64,000 bases of DNA from Kaistia geumhonensis. GTDB lineage: Bacteria; Pseudomonadota; Alphaproteobacteria; Rhizobiales; Kaistiaceae. Location of the stretch: the NCBI RefSeq assembly GCF_030815145.1, contig NZ_JAUSWJ010000001.1:4330501-4394500 (forward strand). Direction: 5' to 3'. A program made the translations under genes and the position numbers. Shown piece by piece: positions 48,797 to 57,017 of this stretch (positions are counted from its first letter, which is position 1; each line of letters starts with the position of its first letter). The notes below the pieces were generated by a model, which was not told the origin of the DNA, made no database searches, and saw only the letters and a program-made list of their open reading frames with translations.

Positions 48797-49954
48797 ATGC
48801 CCTGGAGCAACCAGACGGGCGGCGGATGGAGGGGGAGCAACAACAACAACAATGGCGGGCCATGGGGGCAGGGTCCCCGCGGCAACGGCCCCAATCCGCC
48901 TGATCTCGAGGAACTCCTTCGCCGCAGCCAGGACAAGCTTCGTCGCGTTCTCCCCGGCGGCGGAGGCAGGGGCGGCGGGTCCGGATCCGGTTCCTTCAAT
49001 CCCGTGCTGGTGCTGATCGCGGCCGCGCTGGTGGTCGCCTTCGTCGGCTACAACTTCTTCACCTTCCGCGTCGAACCCGACGAGCAGGGCGTGGTGCTGC
49101 GCTTCGGCAAATATGTCCGCGATGCGCGCCCCGGCCTCAACCTTCGCTGGCCGTATCCGATCGAGACCGTCTACACCCCGCAGGTCACGCGCGTGAACCG
49201 CATCACGATCGGTTCGGCGCAGGAAGGCTCCAATGCCGGCCGGACCATCCCGCAGGAGAGCCTCATGCTCACCGGGGACGAGAACATCGTGGATATCGAT
49301 TTCGCGGTGTTCTGGGTGATCAACAATGCCCGCGACTATCTCTTCAACATCCAGAATCCTGAGGGGACCGTCCGCGCCGTGGCCGAAAGCGCCATGCGCG
49401 AGGTGATCGGCCGCTCCGATATCCAGCGCGTCCTCACCGAGGACCGCCTCAGCATCCAGAACACGGTGCAGTCGCTGATGCAGGAGAAGCTGAACCAGTA
49501 CAAGTCCGGCATCCAGGTGACGCAGGTCCAGCTTCTGACGGTGGCACCGCCGCCTGAAGTCATCGACGCCTTCCGCGACGTTCAGGCCGCTGCGCAGGAC
49601 CAGGAACGTCTGCGCAACGAAGCCGAGACCTATGCCAACCGCGTGATCCCGAATGCCCGCGGCCAGGCTGCGCAGGTTGTGCAGGCGGCGACAGCCTATC
49701 GCGACCAGACCGTCGCAGAGGCGCAGGGCCAGGCGGCCCGCTTCTCCAAGGTCTACGACTCCTACGCCGCGGCGCCCGCCGTGACGCGCGAGCGCATCTA
49801 TCTCGACACGCTCGCGGACATCTTCGGCAGCACCGACAAGGTGGTGATCGACCAGAAATCAGGCGGTGTCGTGCCCTATCTGCCGTTGCCCGCGCTCAGT
49901 GGCGCGGCTCCGGCGGCCAACCAGACCGGACAGAGCGGCCAGGGGGCGCAGTGA
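48797..49954 (+). CDS. hflK: FtsH protease modulator HflK
   Basis: 385 residues. The N-terminal cytoplasmic stretch is Gly/Asn-rich (PWSNQTGGGWRG, then an Asn run), followed by one membrane anchor (FNPVLVLIAAALVVAFVGYN) and an SPFH/band-7 domain (VVLRFGKYVRDARPGLNLRWP) with a long helix. HflK and HflC form a periplasm-facing cage around FtsH. The ATG has AAGGAG at the right distance. The stop overlaps the hflC ATG. Confidence 0.95.
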   Translation: MPWSNQTGGGWRGSNNNNNGGPWGQGPRGNGPNPPDLEELLRRSQDKLRRVLPGGGGRGGGSGSGSFNPVLVLIAAALVVAFVGYNFFTFRVEPDEQGVVLRFGKYVRDARPGLNLRWPYPIETVYTPQVTRVNRITIGSAQEGSNAGRTIPQESLMLTGDENIVDIDFAVFWVINNARDYLFNIQNPEGTVRAVAESAMREVIGRSDIQRVLTEDRLSIQNTVQSLMQEKLNQYKSGIQVTQVQLLTVAPPPEVIDAFRDVQAAAQDQERLRNEAETYANRVIPNARGQAAQVVQAATAYRDQTVAEAQGQAARFSKVYDSYAAAPAVTRERIYLDTLADIFGSTDKVVIDQKSGGVVPYLPLPALSGAAPAANQTGQSGQGAQ

Positions 49955-50940
49955 TGAGAAGCGGTTTCTTCGGTGGCCTCGGCCTCGTCATCCTCGTCGT
50001 CCTCGCGGTCATCGCCTGGTCGAGCCTGTTCGTCGTCAGCCAGACCCAGCAGGCTCTGGTGCTGCGCTTCGGCAACCCAATCAACGTGATCACGGAGCCC
50101 GGTCTCTATGTGAAGGCGCCTCTGATCGACAATGTCGTGATGATCGACAAGCGCGTGCTCGATATCGACGCGCCGCCGATCGAGGTCATCGCGCGTGATC
50201 AGAAGCGTCTGGTGGTCGACGCGTTCGGGCGCTATCGCATCACCGATCCGCTGCTGTTCTTCCAGGCCGCTGGCTCGATCGAAGCGGCGGAATCGCGCCT
50301 TTCGGTGATCCTCAATTCGGCCATCCGCGGCGCGGTCGGCCAGATGGAGTTCGCCAATATCGTGCGCGAGGGGCGCGCCGGGCTGATGGAGTCCATCACG
50401 CGGCAGGTCAACGCCGAAGGGCGCCAGCTCGGCGTCGACGTCATCGACGTCCGGATCCGCCGCGCCGACCTGCCGGCCGAAAACAGCCAGGCGGTGTTCC
50501 AGCGCATGCAGACCGAGCGTCAGCGCGAGGCGACGGATATCCGTTCGCGCGGCGAGCAGGAGGCACGCACCATCCGCGCTCAGGCCGACCGCCAGGCGAC
50601 CGTCATCGTCGCCGAAGCGAACCGTCAGGCCGACGAGCTGCGCGGCGAGGGCGAGGCGCAGGCCAACGGCATCTTCGCCACGGCCTTCAATCGCGATCCC
50701 GACTTCTTCGCCTTCTTCCGCTCGATGGAGGCGTATCGGGAGGGCCTGAAGGGTGAGAACACGCGCATCGTGATTTCGCCGGATATGCCGTTCTTCCGCT
50801 ACCTCACGCAATCGCCTGTGGCGAGCGGATTGGGCGGAGCGGTTGTTCCCGCGCCTGCGGCGGCGCCTGCTGCCTCGGTCGCGCCTCCGCCGCCCGCTCC
50901 GGCGGCGCCGGCCGCCGCTCCGCAGCCGGCCCAGCCGTAA
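49954..50940 (+). CDS. hflC: FtsH protease modulator HflC
   Basis: 328 residues. One N-terminal anchor (GLGLVILVVLAVIAWSSLFV) precedes the SPFH domain (QALVLRFGNPINVITEPGLY, RRADLPAENSQAVFQRMQTE). The last 40 residues are Ala/Pro-rich, an extension compared with E. coli HflC. Partner of HflK. It begins by overlapping the hflK stop (ATGA), with a GTG one codon earlier as alternative. Confidence 0.95.
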   Translation: MRSGFFGGLGLVILVVLAVIAWSSLFVVSQTQQALVLRFGNPINVITEPGLYVKAPLIDNVVMIDKRVLDIDAPPIEVIARDQKRLVVDAFGRYRITDPLLFFQAAGSIEAAESRLSVILNSAIRGAVGQMEFANIVREGRAGLMESITRQVNAEGRQLGVDVIDVRIRRADLPAENSQAVFQRMQTERQREATDIRSRGEQEARTIRAQADRQATVIVAEANRQADELRGEGEAQANGIFATAFNRDPDFFAFFRSMEAYREGLKGENTRIVISPDMPFFRYLTQSPVASGLGGAVVPAPAAAPAASVAPPPPAPAAPAAAPQPAQP

Positions 50941-50954
50941 CGGGCGGGGCGGCC

Positions 50955-51140
50955 ATGGATGATCTCGTGGCCGCCCTCGGTCTCGTGCTCGTCATCGAGG
51001 GCGTGCTCTATGCGAGCGCGCCCCCGCTGGCCAAGGCGATGATGAAACGGGGGATCGAAGCCCCCGACGGACAGTTGCGGGCGCTCGGACTCTTTCTGCT
51101 CGCGGCGGGCGTCGGCATCGTCTGGCTCGCCCGGACGTGA
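50955..51140 (+). CDS. DUF2065 family small membrane protein
   Basis: 61 residues with two membrane helices (LVAALGLVLVIEGVLYASAP and LGLFLLAAGVGIVWLA). DUF2065 genes are found after hflC in many proteobacteria, which fits here: 14 bases after hflC and before degP. Function unknown; a role linked to the HflKC-FtsH complex is inferred from position only. Confidence 0.85.
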   Translation: MDDLVAALGLVLVIEGVLYASAPPLAKAMMKRGIEAPDGQLRALGLFLLAAGVGIVWLART

Positions 51141-51230
51141 TCGCCGCGGGAGTTGCGGGCCGCAGCGCACGCGGCTCATATGGAGCTGTGGCTTCCGGCG
51201 CGCCGGCGGTCCGACAGGGAGACCGGGACG

Positions 51231-52751
51231 ATGGAACATGAGCGCCATCCGGCAAAGGCCCGGCGGCATCGAGTGATCGGCTTCGCCGCGCGCCTGGCGC
51301 TCGGCCTTCTGGTGGTCGCGGCGCCGCTCGGCGCACTTCCCGCGCGCGCCAACGGTCCGGACTCGGTCGCCGACCTTGCCGAGGGCCTGCTCGATTCCGT
51401 CGTCAACATCTCGACTTCGCAGACTGTCGAAGGGACACGCGGCCTGCCTGCGCCGTCGACGCCGGACGGACTGCCGTTCCAGGAATTCTTCAACGATTTC
51501 TTCAAGAAGCCGAAGGGCGGCGCCGACAGCGAGCCCCCCAAGCGGCGCGTGCAGTCGCTCGGCTCAGGCTTCGTGATCGATGCTTCCGGCATCATCATCA
51601 CAAACAACCACGTCATCGAGGACGCCGACGAAATCGTCGCGAACTTCTCCGACGGCTCGAAGTTGACCGCGACGTTGATCGGCAAGGACGAGAAGACCGA
51701 TATCGCCGTCCTGCAGGTCAAGCCGAACCCGTCCAAGCCGCTCAAGGCGCTGCGCTTCGGCGATTCCGACAAGATGCGGGTCGGCGACTGGGTGATGGCG
51801 ATCGGCAACCCGTTCGGCCTCGGCGGAACCGTAACGATCGGCATCGTCTCGGCCCGCAATCGCGACATCAATTCCGGCCCCTACGACAACTTCATCCAGA
51901 CCGACGCCGCCATCAATCGCGGCAATTCGGGCGGCCCGCTGTTCAACATGGACGGCGAGGTCATCGGCATCAACACGGCGATCATCTCGCCCTCCGGCGG
52001 CTCGATCGGCATCGGCTTCGCCATCCCCTCCGATGCGGCGATGCATGTCATCGACCAGCTGCGGCAGTTCGGCGAGACGCGTCGCGGCTGGATCGGCGTG
52101 CGCATCCAGCAGGTGACGGACGAGATCGCCGAGAGCCTTTCCATGGGCCCGGCGCGCGGCGCGCTGGTCGCGGGCGTCACTGAAAAGGGACCTGCCGCCG
52201 AGGCGAAGATCGAGCCCGGCGACGTCATCGTGTCGTTCAACGGCAAGCCGATCACCGAGATGCGCGACCTGCCGCGTCTCGTGGCGGACACCTCGATCGA
52301 TCAGACCGTCGATGTCGTCGTGGTCCGCAAGGGCGCCGAGCTGACGCTGAAGATCAAGGTCGGCCGGCTCGCCGAGGCGGAGGAAGCGGCGGCTGCCGCC
52401 GAGGAGGAAGCCGGGAAGGAGGCGCCGCCCGCGGCCCCGGCTGCGCCCGAGGCGCCCGTGCTCGGCCTGTCCCTCTCCGAGATCACCGACGCGCTCCGCA
52501 GCCAGTACACGATCGGCAAGGATGTGGGCGGCGTCGTGATCACCGCTGTTACGCCCGGCAGCAACGCGGCCGACAAGGGTGTGCTCGCGGGAGAGGTCAT
52601 CGTCGAGGTGGCGCAGGAGCCGGTCGCGAAGCCCGAGGATGTCACCGCGCGGCTCGATGCGCTGAGGAAGGACGGGCGCAAGGTCGCGCAATTCCTGATC
52701 GCGAATTCGGCCGGCGAGCTGCGCTTCGTCTCGCTGTCGATCGATCCCTGA
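51231..52751 (+). CDS. degP: Periplasmic serine protease DegP/HtrA family (Do-like)
   Basis: 506 residues. Signal peptide (LALGLLVVAAPLGALPARA), then a trypsin-like domain with the triad His127 (ITNNHVIE), Asp157 (EKTDIAV) and Ser233 (RGNSGGPLF), and two PDZ domains (RGWIGVRIQQV; VLGLSLSEITDALRSQY) separated by an Ala/Glu-rich linker. It degrades or refolds misfolded envelope proteins. The ATG giving MEHERHPAKA is chosen; an ATG at 51180 is possible. It belongs to the hflK-hflC-DUF2065-degP set. Confidence 0.95.
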   Translation: MEHERHPAKARRHRVIGFAARLALGLLVVAAPLGALPARANGPDSVADLAEGLLDSVVNISTSQTVEGTRGLPAPSTPDGLPFQEFFNDFFKKPKGGADSEPPKRRVQSLGSGFVIDASGIIITNNHVIEDADEIVANFSDGSKLTATLIGKDEKTDIAVLQVKPNPSKPLKALRFGDSDKMRVGDWVMAIGNPFGLGGTVTIGIVSARNRDINSGPYDNFIQTDAAINRGNSGGPLFNMDGEVIGINTAIISPSGGSIGIGFAIPSDAAMHVIDQLRQFGETRRGWIGVRIQQVTDEIAESLSMGPARGALVAGVTEKGPAAEAKIEPGDVIVSFNGKPITEMRDLPRLVADTSIDQTVDVVVVRKGAELTLKIKVGRLAEAEEAAAAAEEEAGKEAPPAAPAAPEAPVLGLSLSEITDALRSQYTIGKDVGGVVITAVTPGSNAADKGVLAGEVIVEVAQEPVAKPEDVTARLDALRKDGRKVAQFLIANSAGELRFVSLSIDP

Positions 52752-52777
52752 CGGCAGCGCGTCGGGTGAGGGCGAGC

Positions 52778-53899
52778 GTGGCGCATGACGTCATCGTGGT
52801 CGGGCTGGGCGGCATGGGCTCCGCCGCCTGCTGGCAACTGGCCCGGCGGGATGTCCGCGTGCTCGGCATCGAGCGCTTCGACATCGGTCACCAGATGGGC
52901 TCATCACATGGGCTCAACCGGATCATCCGCCTCGCCTATTTCGAGCACCCCGCCTATGTGCCGCTGCTGAGGCGCGCCTATTCGTTGTGGCGTGAGGCGG
53001 AACAGCTCTCCGGCGAGCAGCTTCTCTTCGTCACCGGCTCGCTCGATATCGGTCCGGAGGGCTCGCGCGTCGTCGAGGGCTCGCTGGCGTCGTGCGCCGA
53101 ACATGGCCTCGAGCATGCCTTGCTCGACGCCGGAACCGTCCACACGCGCTTCCCCGGCTATCGTTTGCCGCCGGGCTTTTCCGCCGTGTACCAGGGCGAC
53201 GGCGGCTTCGTCGCTTCGGAGCGCGCGATCCTTGCCCATCTGCAGATGGCGTCGGCGGCCGGCGCGGAGCTTCATGCCCGCGAGCGGGTGATCGCCATCG
53301 AGCCGCGCGCCGGCGGCGTCGCGGTCGTGACCGACCAGGCGCGATACGAGGCGGGCCGCGTCATTGTCTCGGCCGGCGCCTGGATCGCCGATCTCGTTCC
53401 GGCGCTGGCCGGCAAAGCGGTGCCCGAGCGGCAGGTGCTGGGCTGGTTCCAGCCCAAGCGGCCGGAGCTCTTCATGCCGGACCGCTTCCCGGTCTCGAAC
53501 CTCCTCGCCGAGGAAGGACACCTCTACCAGTTCCCGATCTGGGGCATTCCCGGCTTCAAGATCGGCGTTTATCACCATCTCCACGAGAGCGGTCACGCCG
53601 ACGCTCTCTCGCGCGAGCCAACGGCACGCGACGAGGCGCTGCTCCGCTCGGTCGTCGGGCGCTATTTCCCCGAGGCCGACGGTCCGCTGCTGCGGCTCGG
53701 CGTCTGCCTCTTCACCAATGTCGAGGACGAGCATTTCGTGATCGACACGGCCCCGGGTGCCGAGGAGGTCATCGTCGCCTCGCCCTGTTCCGGCCACGGC
53801 TTCAAATTCGCTTCGGTCGTCGGCGAGATCCTTGCCGACATCGCGACCGGCAAGACGCCGCCCTTCGATCTCTCGCTGTTCTCGCTCGACCGGCTGTAG
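52778..53899 (+). CDS. FAD-dependent oxidoreductase, N-methyltryptophan/monomeric sarcosine oxidase family
   Basis: 373 residues from a GTG with GAGGG upstream. The dinucleotide fold GLGGMGSA (9-16) is at the N-terminus. HQMGSSHGLNRIIRLAYFE, the covalent-FAD cysteine region LGVCLFTNVEDEHFVID, and SPCSGHGFKF at the C-terminus match SolA/MSOX enzymes, which oxidise N-methyl amino acids. Substrate not determined. It begins 26 bases after degP and may ride on its transcript without functional linkage. A GTG at 52766 is an alternative. Confidence 0.9.
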   Translation: MAHDVIVVGLGGMGSAACWQLARRDVRVLGIERFDIGHQMGSSHGLNRIIRLAYFEHPAYVPLLRRAYSLWREAEQLSGEQLLFVTGSLDIGPEGSRVVEGSLASCAEHGLEHALLDAGTVHTRFPGYRLPPGFSAVYQGDGGFVASERAILAHLQMASAAGAELHARERVIAIEPRAGGVAVVTDQARYEAGRVIVSAGAWIADLVPALAGKAVPERQVLGWFQPKRPELFMPDRFPVSNLLAEEGHLYQFPIWGIPGFKIGVYHHLHESGHADALSREPTARDEALLRSVVGRYFPEADGPLLRLGVCLFTNVEDEHFVIDTAPGAEEVIVASPCSGHGFKFASVVGEILADIATGKTPPFDLSLFSLDRL

Positions 53900-53933
53900 G
53901 GCTCACTCTGTCTCACACGTCGCGAGGGGAGAC

Positions 53934-54476
53934 CTAAGCCCGGAAATCCTCGGTCTTCAGGCGGTAGAGCTCATGCGGGCGGAGCGGATGGCCTTCGGCG
54001 AGGCCCGGATGCTCGAAGTCGCCCGACGCGTCGTAGGTCATGCCGAGCCGCTCCATGACGCGGCGCGAAGGGATGTTGTTCACATAGGTGAAGGCGACGA
54101 TCTCGGTCAGCGCCAACGTGCCGAAGCCATAGGCCAGCCAGCCGCGCGCGGCTTCCTGCGCATAGCCCTTGCCCCAATGGTTCTTCGCGAGCCGCCAGCC
54201 GACTTCGACCGCTGGCGCGGATGGATATTCCGGCTTCACCGGCGCCATGCCGACCACGCCGACCAGATCGCCGCTGGCCTTTTCCTCCACCGCCTGGAAG
54301 CCGAACCCGGTATCGGCCATCGCCGCGACGCGCTCGATATAGGCTGCCGTTTCCTCCCGCGTGAACCGCGCCGGAAAAAAGCGCATTACCTCGGGGTCGG
54401 CGTTGAGTGCCGCGAAGGGTTCGAGATCGCGCGCCTCCCAAGGGCGGAGGATCAGCCGGTCCGTTTCGGCTCTCAT
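53934..54476 (-). CDS. GNAT-family N-acetyltransferase (RimJ/RimL-like)
   Basis: 180 residues. RLILRPWEARDLEPFAALNAD and GWRLAKNHWGKGYAQEAARG are typical of the RimJ/RimL branch (Acetyltransf_3), with NNIPSRRVMERLGM at the end of the fold. Members acetylate ribosomal proteins, antibiotics or small amines; the substrate here is unknown. Its ATG overlaps the serB stop by four bases, so it is translated with serB. Confidence 0.87.
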   Translation of the reverse strand: MRAETDRLILRPWEARDLEPFAALNADPEVMRFFPARFTREETAAYIERVAAMADTGFGFQAVEEKASGDLVGVVGMAPVKPEYPSAPAVEVGWRLAKNHWGKGYAQEAARGWLAYGFGTLALTEIVAFTYVNNIPSRRVMERLGMTYDASGDFEHPGLAEGHPLRPHELYRLKTEDFRA

Positions 54477-55372
54477 GCTGCGAACTCCGCTTTGCGATAC
54501 CCCTGCGCAAACAGAAGCGCGGTCAGGTCCGTATGGTTGATGCGCGCGTCGGCCTCGGCCGCGACCTTCGGCTTCGCATGATAGGCGACTCCGAGCCCGG
54601 CGGCGCGGATCATCGCGAGATCGTTGGCGCCGTCGCCGATCGCCAGCGTCTCGTGACGCTCGAGCTTCAGACGGCGGGCGAGTTCCATCAGCGCGGAGAG
54701 CTTCGCCTCCTGGCCGAGGATCGGCTCCTCGACGCGGCCGGTCAGCACGCCGTCCTCTGCGACGAGGCGGTTGGCGCGGTTCTCGTCGAAGCCGATCATG
54801 GCCGCGACCGGGCCCGTGAAGAGCGTGAAGCCGCCAGAGACGAGCGCGCCATACCCGCCATGTGCGCGCATGGTGCGGATCAGCGCCTGCCCGCCCGGCG
54901 TCAGGCGAATGCGTGTCGCCAGCACCTCGTCGATCACCGAGAGCGGCAGGCCCTTCAGCAGCGCGACGCGCTCGCGCAGGGCCGGCTCGAATTCGATCTC
55001 GCCGCGCATTGCCCGCTCGGTGATCGCGGCGACATGCGGCTTGAGCCCCACCATGTCGGCGAGCTCGTCGATGCATTCCTGGCCGATCATGGTCGAATCC
55101 ATGTCGGCGACAATCAGCCGCTTGCGGCGGTAGGCCGCCGGCTGCACGACGATGTCGACCGGCCGGTCGCCGGCCATCGCCTCCAGTCGCGCCGCGAGGC
55201 CCGGCTCGGGCGGGAACGAGACGTCGGCGGCTTCACCCTCGGCGAGCCAGTCCGGCCAGCCGGCGCCGGGAAGGCGCGACGCCTCGGCGACGAGGGCGGC
55301 GAGGGCTGCGCCCGCTTCCGGCCGTGCTATGAACGTGGCGACCAGCGGATCGGAGGCGACGGGAGCGCTCAT
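54473..55372 (-). CDS. serB: Phosphoserine phosphatase
   Basis: 299 residues. The HAD nucleophile motif VADMDSTMIGQEC (Asp90, Asp92), the phosphate loop VSGGFTLF and motif III/IV IGDGANDLAMI are intact, behind a degenerate ACT-like N-terminal domain. It dephosphorylates phosphoserine to serine. The chosen ATG overlaps the miaA ATG on the other strand (CATG), so the divergent pair has no intergenic space; an ATG five codons upstream would overlap miaA more. Confidence 0.95.
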   Translation of the reverse strand: MSAPVASDPLVATFIARPEAGAALAALVAEASRLPGAGWPDWLAEGEAADVSFPPEPGLAARLEAMAGDRPVDIVVQPAAYRRKRLIVADMDSTMIGQECIDELADMVGLKPHVAAITERAMRGEIEFEPALRERVALLKGLPLSVIDEVLATRIRLTPGGQALIRTMRAHGGYGALVSGGFTLFTGPVAAMIGFDENRANRLVAEDGVLTGRVEEPILGQEAKLSALMELARRLKLERHETLAIGDGANDLAMIRAAGLGVAYHAKPKVAAEADARINHTDLTALLFAQGYRKAEFAA

Positions 55373-56285
55373 GCAGGACCTTGGCATCGCTGAAGGGGCG
55401 GAAACCGGCGGCGGCCGGCGCGCCGTCCTGATAGCGGGGCCGACCGCGAGCGGCAAGTCGGCGCTGGCCCTTGCGCTCGCGGAAGAGCTCGAGGGCACGA
55501 TCATCAACGCCGATTCCATGCAGGTCTATGACGGGCTCAGGATCCTCTCCGCGCGGCCGACTCCGGAAGAAGAGGCGCGTGCGCCTCATCGCCTCTATGG
55601 CCATGTGCCGCCCTCCGAGCGCTATACGGTGGCGCGCTGGCTTGCCGACGCGACGGTGGCGATCGCGGCGGCGCGGGCGGAAGAGCGGGTGCCGATCGTC
55701 GTCGGTGGCACCGGGCTCTATTTCAAGGCGCTGACCGAAGGTATCGCCGCCGTCCCGCCGATTCCCGATGAGTTGCGGACCCGCCTCGCGGCGGAAGCGG
55801 CGGAGAGCGGCATCCCTGCGCTGCATGCCCGCCTTGCGCTGCTGGATGCAGAAGCTGCTACGCGCCTCTCGCCAAATGACACGACGCGTGTTCTCCGCGC
55901 GCTGGAAGTGATCGAGGCGACCGGGCGGCCGCTTGCCGACTGGCAGAGGGACGCCGGCTCGCCGCCGGTGATCGATCTCGCCGAGGCGCGCGCTATCGTC
56001 CTCGAGCCGGATCGCGCCGAACTCTATGCCCGCATCGACCGCCGCTTCGACCTCATGGTCGCCACCGGCGCCCTGGAGGAGACCCGCGCGCTCATCGCCC
56101 GCGGCCTCGACCCGTCGCTTCCCGCGATGAAGGCGATCGGAATCCGCGAATTCTCCGCCTATCTAGAAGGCACGCTCTCGCTCGAAGACGCGATCGCCAG
56201 GGCCAAAATGGAGTCGCGGCGTTACGCCAAGCGTCAGGGGACGTGGTTCAGGAACCAGATGGGAGGATGGGGGCGGGGCGGCTGA
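55371..56285 (+). CDS. miaA: tRNA dimethylallyltransferase
   Basis: 304 residues. The P-loop is GPTASGKS (23-30); NADSMQVYDGL and VGGTGLYFKALTEG are the conserved MiaA blocks, and KRQGTWFRNQ lies near the C-terminus. It isopentenylates A37 of tRNAs reading UNN codons. CGGGAG is upstream of the ATG, inside the divergent serB frame. Upstream open frame is non-coding. Confidence 0.95.
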   Translation: MQDLGIAEGAETGGGRRAVLIAGPTASGKSALALALAEELEGTIINADSMQVYDGLRILSARPTPEEEARAPHRLYGHVPPSERYTVARWLADATVAIAAARAEERVPIVVGGTGLYFKALTEGIAAVPPIPDELRTRLAAEAAESGIPALHARLALLDAEAATRLSPNDTTRVLRALEVIEATGRPLADWQRDAGSPPVIDLAEARAIVLEPDRAELYARIDRRFDLMVATGALEETRALIARGLDPSLPAMKAIGIREFSAYLEGTLSLEDAIARAKMESRRYAKRQGTWFRNQMGGWGRGG

Positions 56286-56392
56286 CGGGCACTGAAATGT
56301 CGGTGCCAATCTGCGCTCGTCCATCTTGTTCTGGTGGCTGACCATCGCGACGTTACGCTTAACGGGAACGCTGGCCTTGGGAGCATAACGCA

Positions 56393-56662
56393 ATGAAATC
56401 GCTGACACACACACGCCTCGCATCCGCCACAGGCGCCAAAGCCTTGGGTGCCAAGGCGACAGGCGCCACGGCTGTCGGTTCCGCCGCCATTGGTGCCTCC
56501 GCGCTGGGGGCATTCGCGATTGGCGCGCTGGCGATCGGGGCCGTTGCCATCGGGGCGCTCGCCATAGGGCGGCTGCGGATCCGCGCCGCGCGGATCGATT
56601 CCCTTTCTGTCGGAACGCTGACCGTCGACCGGCTCGTCATTCGCTCGCGGGAAGAGCGATAG
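56393..56662 (+). CDS. Small protein of tandem five-residue A-x-A-[ILVT]-G repeats
   Basis: 89 residues. After 14 residues the protein is a strict five-residue period: A-K-A-L-G, A-K-A-T-G, A-T-A-V-G, S-A-A-I-G, A-S-A-L-G, A-F-A-I-G, A-L-A-I-G, A-V-A-I-G, A-L-A-I-G, then five polar units such as S-L-S-V-G and T-L-T-V-D. This periodicity is that of pentapeptide-repeat right-handed beta-helices, but with Gly/Ala instead of the usual Asn/Asp and no cap sequence. GGGAG lies upstream. Function unknown. Confidence 0.7.
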   Translation: MKSLTHTRLASATGAKALGAKATGATAVGSAAIGASALGAFAIGALAIGAVAIGALAIGRLRIRAARIDSLSVGTLTVDRLVIRSREER

Positions 56663-56779
56663 ACCACGCCCGCACATTTGCGCGGGTAGCAACCGCGATC
56701 TCGCGGACCGCTATGGCGTCGTCAGACAACAAACCGCAAGCCTGCCGGGCTTTCGCGCAATTTCCTTTCTCGCGCCCGC

Positions 56780-56808
56780 TTGACGGCGGCGGCGGATGCG
56801 CGTAATCG
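56780..56808 (+). promoter_or_regulatory. Putative promoter of the ilvB leader
   Basis: CTTGAC gives a good -35 (TTGACG, 56780-56785) and TAATCG (56803-56808), 17 bases on, a weak -10. Transcription would start near 56815, about 25 bases before the leader peptide. Confidence 0.45.
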
Positions 56809-56838
56809 TCACGAACTTCGAATGGGAGACCGCCGGAC

Positions 56839-56883
56839 ATGATCCGCGCCAGCATCGTAGTACTTATGGAGCGCACTTGCTGA
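56839..56883 (+). CDS. Attenuation leader peptide of the ilvB operon
   Basis: Fourteen codons read M-I-R-A-S-I-V-V-L-M-E-R-T-C, with a central Ile-Val-Val-Leu run and another Ile early. GGGAG lies about 11 bases upstream. About 40 bases after its stop is an intrinsic terminator, then ilvB. Ribosome stalling at the Ile/Val/Leu codons would favour read-through when branched-chain amino acids are scarce, as described for ilvBN of Caulobacter and enteric ilv operons. It is too short for usual gene finders. Confidence 0.75.
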   Translation: MIRASIVVLMERTC

Positions 56884-56921
56884 TGGCCTGAAAGCCGTCA
56901 CGATAGCGAGTGCGCGAAATC

Positions 56922-56945
56922 GGGGCCCTTTCGGGGCCTTTTTTA
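56922..56945 (+). terminator. Attenuator terminator before ilvB
   Basis: GGCCC (56924-56928) pairs with GGGCC (56934-56938) around TTTCG, followed by six T. It lies between the leader peptide and ilvB, so it must be conditional. GGCC at 56885-56888, just after the leader stop, could compete for pairing and form the antiterminator; that detail is inference. Confidence 0.75.
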
Positions 56946-57017
56946 TTGGCCGAATGAACACCAGAAGACCCTAGAAACGGACCCGATCGAGACGCGGTCC
57001 GGCACGGAGCAAACGAG

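Noticed and set aside
56359-56667. Minus-strand frame with its own periodic Ala-Pro repeats opposite the pentad protein
   Set aside because: The period is the mirror of the plus-strand repeat; the plus strand has the ribosome site and the beta-helix-like pattern.
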